DNA from: Candidatus Omnitrophota bacterium
GTDB taxonomy: Bacteria > Omnitrophota > Gorgyraeia > Gygaellales > Profunditerraquicolaceae
Assembly (NCBI GenBank): GCA_016938245.1
Contig: JAFGUY010000054.1
Location: 1 to 8,910 of the forward strand
Length of the DNA: 8,910 nucleotides
Reading direction: 5' to 3'
Numbering within the stretch: position 1 is the first letter of the stretch; every line of letters starts with the position of its first letter. A program made the position numbers and the translations under genes. A model generated the notes under the pieces. That model was not told the origin of the DNA. It saw only the letters and a program-made list of their open reading frames with translations, and made no database searches. Shown here one piece after another: positions 6,389 to 8,910 of the stretch.

Positions 6389-8812
6389 TTATTCGAATAA
6401 CAGCTCTTCGTTTTTACGGCTAACCTTTACCGTTACCCCTTCTTTAAACTTCTTAGAAATAATCTCTGAAGCCAGCGGATCCTCAAGAAATCTCTGGATA
6501 GTCCTTTTTAAAGGCCGGGCCCCGAACACAGGATCAAACCCTTTATCAATAAGAAGCTCTTTTGCTTCCGCAGTTACCTCTAAAGTTATCCCCTGCTCTT
6601 TTAATCTTACGGCAACCTGGCTTACTTCAATATCAATAATCCGGCAAAGGTCTTCTTTAATCAGCTGCCTGAAGACAATAATATCATCTATGCGGTTTAG
6701 AAATTCCGGCTTAAAGGTATGTTTTACCTCTTCCAAAAGCTTATCCTTCATCTCCTGGTAACTAACCTCTTCTTTCTGCGCCTTAAAACCTAAAGAGCCG
6801 GTTTTACGGATAAGGCTGGCCCCGACATTAGAAGTCATAATAATCACGGTATTGCGGAAATCAACCTTTCTTCCGAAGCTATCTGTCAGGCGGCCTTCTT
6901 CAAAAACCTGTAGCAGCAAATTAAAAACATCAGGATGGGCTTTTTCAATCTCATCAAGCAGTATTACCGCATAGGGCCTGCGCCTGATTCTCTCGGTAAG
7001 CTGCCCGCCCTCTTCATATCCCACATATCCGGGAGGGGCTCCGATAAGACGTGAGACATTGAATTTCTCCATATACTCCGACATATCCAATTGCAAAAGC
7101 GCCTCTTCATCGCCAAACATAAACTCTGCCAACGCGCGGGCAAGAAGAGTCTTACCTACTCCGGTAGGGCCGAGAAACACGAATGAACCTATCGGCCGCT
7201 TAGGGTCTTTAATCCCTGCGCGCGAACGCCTGACTGCATGGGCAATAGCTGTAATAGCCTCATTTTGCCCCACTACGCGCTTATGCAGCTCTTCCTCGAT
7301 CTTTAATATTTTCTCGCTCTCCTTCTCCTCTAACCTGAATATGGGTATTCCTGTCCATTGAGCAACAATCTTGGCAATTTCCTCTTCGCCCACTTCAGGC
7401 CGCATCTTATCCTTTGCCAGCGACCACTCCTTATTCAACTTTTCAAGCTCCTGCCTTGCCTGCCTCTCCTGATCGCGTAAAGATGCTGCTTTTTCAAAAT
7501 CCTGGCTTTTAATGAATGATTCTTTTTCTTTCCTTAAAGACTCTACCTTTTCTTCCATTTCTTTTATTGCGGGCGGAATAATCAGGACATTGAGCCTTGC
7601 GCGCGAACCTGCCTCGTCAATTAAGTCAATCGCTTTATCAGGCAAGAACCTTCCTGAAATATAACGGTCAGCTAATTTTGCGGCTGCCTCTAATGCCTCA
7701 TCCTTAAAAGTCACGCGGTGATGCGCCTCGTATTTATCACGCAGGACTTTTAATATATTGATTGCCTGCTCAGCCGTAGGAGGCTCAACCATAATCGTCT
7801 GGAACCTACGTTCTAAAGCCGCATCCTTTTCAATATACTTACGATACTCATCCATGGTAGTAGCGCCTATACACTGCATCTCTCCGCGGGAAAGCGCCGG
7901 CTTTAGAATATTAGAAGCATCAATAGCCCCTTCGGCAGCCCCTGCCCCGACTAAGGTATGGAGTTCGTCGATAAAAATAATTACGTCCTGCGAGCGTTTA
8001 ATCTCCTCCATTACCGCTTTTATCCTCTCTTCAAACTGGCCGCGATATTTTGTCCCTGCGACCATTAATGCGAGGTCAAGGGTAATCAGCCTTTTACCCC
8101 GCAAGATCTCCGGGACATTTCCGGCTATAATTAACTGTGCCAGGCCTTCTACAATCGCAGTCTTACCTACCCCTGCCTCTCCTAAAAGCACGGGGTTATT
8201 CTTGGTACGACGGCTCAATATCTGGATTACGCGTTCAATCTCCTGAGTACGGTCGATTACCGGGTCTAATTTATTCTCTCTGGCTAAAGTAGTTAAGTCA
8301 CGTCCGAATGCATCCAGCGCAGGAGTCTTACTTTTAGACTGCTGCCCTCCGGTCGTGCTCTGCCCTCCGGGCAAAACAGAACCTAATAATTCCATTACTT
8401 CGTTCCTTACGGTATTTAATTCTAACCCCAAGTTTAATAATACCTGCGAGGATATACCTTCTCCTTCGCGGATTAAGCCTAATAAAAGATGTTCGGTACC
8501 GATATAATTATGCCCTAAAGAACGCGCCTCCTCTGCTGCCAACTCCAAAGCCTTTTTTGCGCGAGGGGTAAAAGGAATATCGCCTATAATCTGGGTAGTT
8601 GGCCCCGGCTGGACCAGCTTTTCTATTTCAAGCCTTATATTCTCCAAAGAGAGGCCTAATTTTTGTAATACTATGCTCGCTACACCCTCTCCTTCGCGAA
8701 TTAAGCCTAAAAGAATATGCTCTGTCCCAATATAATCATGGTTAAAACGCCTGGCCTCCTCTTTAGCCAAAATAATTACTTTGCGCGCCCTCTCGGTAAA
8801 TCTGTTGAACAT
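6389..8812 (-). CDS. clpC: ATP-dependent Clp protease ATP-binding subunit ClpC
   Basis: ClpC is a hexameric AAA+ unfoldase that feeds damaged or adaptor-marked proteins to ClpP. The 807 residues match full-length ClpC. Two Clp_N repeats occupy about 1-70 and 77-146, then comes a Gly/Ser/Gln-rich linker (147-165). AAA1 has Walker A GEAGVGKT (211-218), Walker B VIIFIDE (277-283) and arginines R335/R336. The middle region contains a UVR motif (about 425-460), which separates ClpC from ClpA and ClpB. AAA2 has Walker A GPTGVGKT (548-555) and Walker B VILLDE (616-621). LGF at 674-676 matches the ClpP-docking loop tripeptide, so a ClpP partner is expected. The ATG has GGAGG 7 nt upstream. It is the first gene of the block. 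The mcsA/mcsB/ctsR genes that precede clpC in Bacillus are not seen, but only 98 nt upstream are available. Confidence 0.98.
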   Translation of the reverse strand: MFNRFTERARKVIILAKEEARRFNHDYIGTEHILLGLIREGEGVASIVLQKLGLSLENIRLEIEKLVQPGPTTQIIGDIPFTPRAKKALELAAEEARSLGHNYIGTEHLLLGLIREGEGISSQVLLNLGLELNTVRNEVMELLGSVLPGGQSTTGGQQSKSKTPALDAFGRDLTTLARENKLDPVIDRTQEIERVIQILSRRTKNNPVLLGEAGVGKTAIVEGLAQLIIAGNVPEILRGKRLITLDLALMVAGTKYRGQFEERIKAVMEEIKRSQDVIIFIDELHTLVGAGAAEGAIDASNILKPALSRGEMQCIGATTMDEYRKYIEKDAALERRFQTIMVEPPTAEQAINILKVLRDKYEAHHRVTFKDEALEAAAKLADRYISGRFLPDKAIDLIDEAGSRARLNVLIIPPAIKEMEEKVESLRKEKESFIKSQDFEKAASLRDQERQARQELEKLNKEWSLAKDKMRPEVGEEEIAKIVAQWTGIPIFRLEEKESEKILKIEEELHKRVVGQNEAITAIAHAVRRSRAGIKDPKRPIGSFVFLGPTGVGKTLLARALAEFMFGDEEALLQLDMSEYMEKFNVSRLIGAPPGYVGYEEGGQLTERIRRRPYAVILLDEIEKAHPDVFNLLLQVFEEGRLTDSFGRKVDFRNTVIIMTSNVGASLIRKTGSLGFKAQKEEVSYQEMKDKLLEEVKHTFKPEFLNRIDDIIVFRQLIKEDLCRIIDIEVSQVAVRLKEQGITLEVTAEAKELLIDKGFDPVFGARPLKRTIQRFLEDPLASEIISKKFKEGVTVKVSRKNEELLFE
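8461..8512 (-). repeat. Clp_N internal direct repeat, copy 2 (clpC)
   Basis: These 52 nt match 8689-8740 at 43 of 52 positions in the same orientation, 228 nt (76 codons) apart. They encode the HNYIGTEHLLLGLIREGEG part of the second Clp_N repeat. The similarity reflects the ancestral duplication of this domain and is unusually visible at the DNA level, with 21 of the first 22 positions identical. Confidence 0.85.
8689..8740 (-). repeat. Clp_N internal direct repeat, copy 1 (clpC)
   Basis: Partner of the repeat at 8461-8512. It encodes HDYIGTEHILLGLIREGEG of the first Clp_N repeat. The 9 differences are mainly synonymous or conservative. Confidence 0.85.
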
Positions 8813-8818
8813 AAATAT

Positions 8819-8826
8819 TCCTCCCC
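8819..8826 (-). promoter_or_regulatory. Ribosome binding site of clpC
   Basis: GGGGAGGA on the minus strand, with GGAGG at 8820-8824 and 7 nt before the ATG. This is a near-ideal Shine-Dalgarno sequence and confirms the clpC start. Confidence 0.8.
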
Positions 8827-8848
8827 TCGTATAATAGTATTACTGTTA

Positions 8849-8885
8849 ATAATATAGTTTTCTATATAAAGAAACGAATTTCTTT
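8849..8885 (-). promoter_or_regulatory. Possible clpC promoter/operator with two abutting inverted repeats
   Basis: Two perfect inverted repeats sit side by side. The first is 8868-8885, reading AAAGAAA-TTCG-TTTCTTT on the minus strand (7-bp arms, 4-nt centre). The second is 8852-8867, reading ATATAG-AAAA-CTATAT (6-bp arms, 4-nt centre). A -10-like TATTAT lies at 8849-8854, and 18 nt upstream of it TTCGTT (8873-8878) would be a poor -35. In this reading one repeat covers the -35 and the other fills the spacer, as a repressor operator would. The match to a housekeeping promoter is weak, and the region is AT-rich, so short palindromes are expected to some degree. It does not match the CtsR heptad direct repeat (GGTCAAA pattern) or a CIRCE element. 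Confidence 0.35.
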
Positions 8886-8910
8886 GAAAATTAAGAGAGA
8901 CCCTGCTAAA

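Larger units (their letters stand above)
17..8812 (-). other. Probable nine-gene operon clpC-mlaEFD-radA-yacL-ispD-ispF-cysE
   Basis: All nine genes share one strand. Junctions in transcription order are: clpC-mlaE 2 nt, mlaE-mlaF 7 nt, mlaF-mlaD 12 nt, mlaD-radA 0 nt, radA-yacL 4-nt overlap, yacL-ispD 6 nt, ispD-ispF 13-nt overlap, ispF-cysE 2 nt. No room exists for a terminator between genes. Internal promoters inside coding sequence cannot be excluded. The right boundary is probably the promoter region ahead of clpC, and the left end is open because only 16 nt follow cysE; cysS is the gene expected there by analogy with Bacillus. Confidence 0.8.

Noticed and set aside
6389..6400. Perfect 12-bp palindrome TTATTCGAATAA at the end of clpC
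   Set aside because: It consists of the last three codons and the stop, has no U-tract or GC-rich stem, and is too weak for a terminator. A protein-binding role cannot be argued from one copy.
6351..6761. Plus-strand open frame across the clpC-mlaE junction
   Set aside because: Antisense to two well-supported genes, with a low-complexity Ser-rich product and no domain.
7758..8246. Long open frame on the plus strand opposite clpC
   Set aside because: It lies entirely antisense to a strongly conserved part of clpC (AAA1), shows no recognisable domain and its composition (Ser/Ile/Arg-rich) is typical of a shadow frame.
8886..8910. GCAGGGTCTCT at the right edge, also present at 591-601 in the opposite orientation inside cysE
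   Set aside because: An 11-nt match between two places in about 9 kb is expected many times by chance; one copy is coding. No terminal repeat or element is supported.

Overview
The window is a single, tightly packed gene block. Nine genes all read on the minus strand, and in transcription order (right to left) they are clpC, mlaE, mlaF, mlaD, radA, a yacL-like PIN/TRAM membrane protein, ispD, ispF and cysE. No gap between genes exceeds 12 nt, three junctions abut or overlap, and I see no terminator between genes. The block therefore most likely behaves as one operon led by clpC. The only non-coding stretch is the roughly 98 nt upstream of clpC (8813-8910). It holds a good Shine-Dalgarno sequence and two abutting inverted repeats that could be an operator. 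The left edge is cut 16 nt after the cysE stop, so the operon may continue outside the window.

Organism: the order clpC-radA-yacL-ispD-ispF-cysE is that of the Firmicutes clpC region (Bacillus: clpC-radA-disA-yacL-ispD-ispF-gltX-cysE-cysS). Here, however, a three-gene MCE/Mla lipid-transport set sits between clpC and radA, and disA and gltX are absent from their usual places. MlaEFD implies an outer membrane. A diderm with this mixed gene order, moderately AT-rich DNA and compact operons fits an uncultured lineage such as Omnitrophota or a related PVC/Elusimicrobia-type phylum. That assignment is inferred from gene order and general memory of such genomes and was not tested by any search.

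Function: ClpC (protein unfolding for ClpP) and RadA (recombination branch migration) are stress and repair proteins. MlaE/F/D form the inner-membrane permease, ATPase and MCE subunits of a phospholipid transporter. The YacL-like protein joins membrane helices to a PIN nuclease fold and a TRAM domain. IspD and IspF catalyse two steps of the MEP isoprenoid pathway. CysE makes O-acetylserine for cysteine synthesis.

This is essentially a housekeeping locus, and I found no convincing undescribed system. The points most worth a second look are an apparent N-terminal membrane anchor on CysE, the mlaEFD insertion with loss of disA, the paired inverted repeats ahead of clpC, and a C8 homopolymer early in mlaE. 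The mlaF start is best placed at an internal ATG (5593); a longer frame from a TTG codon at 5650 overlaps mlaE.
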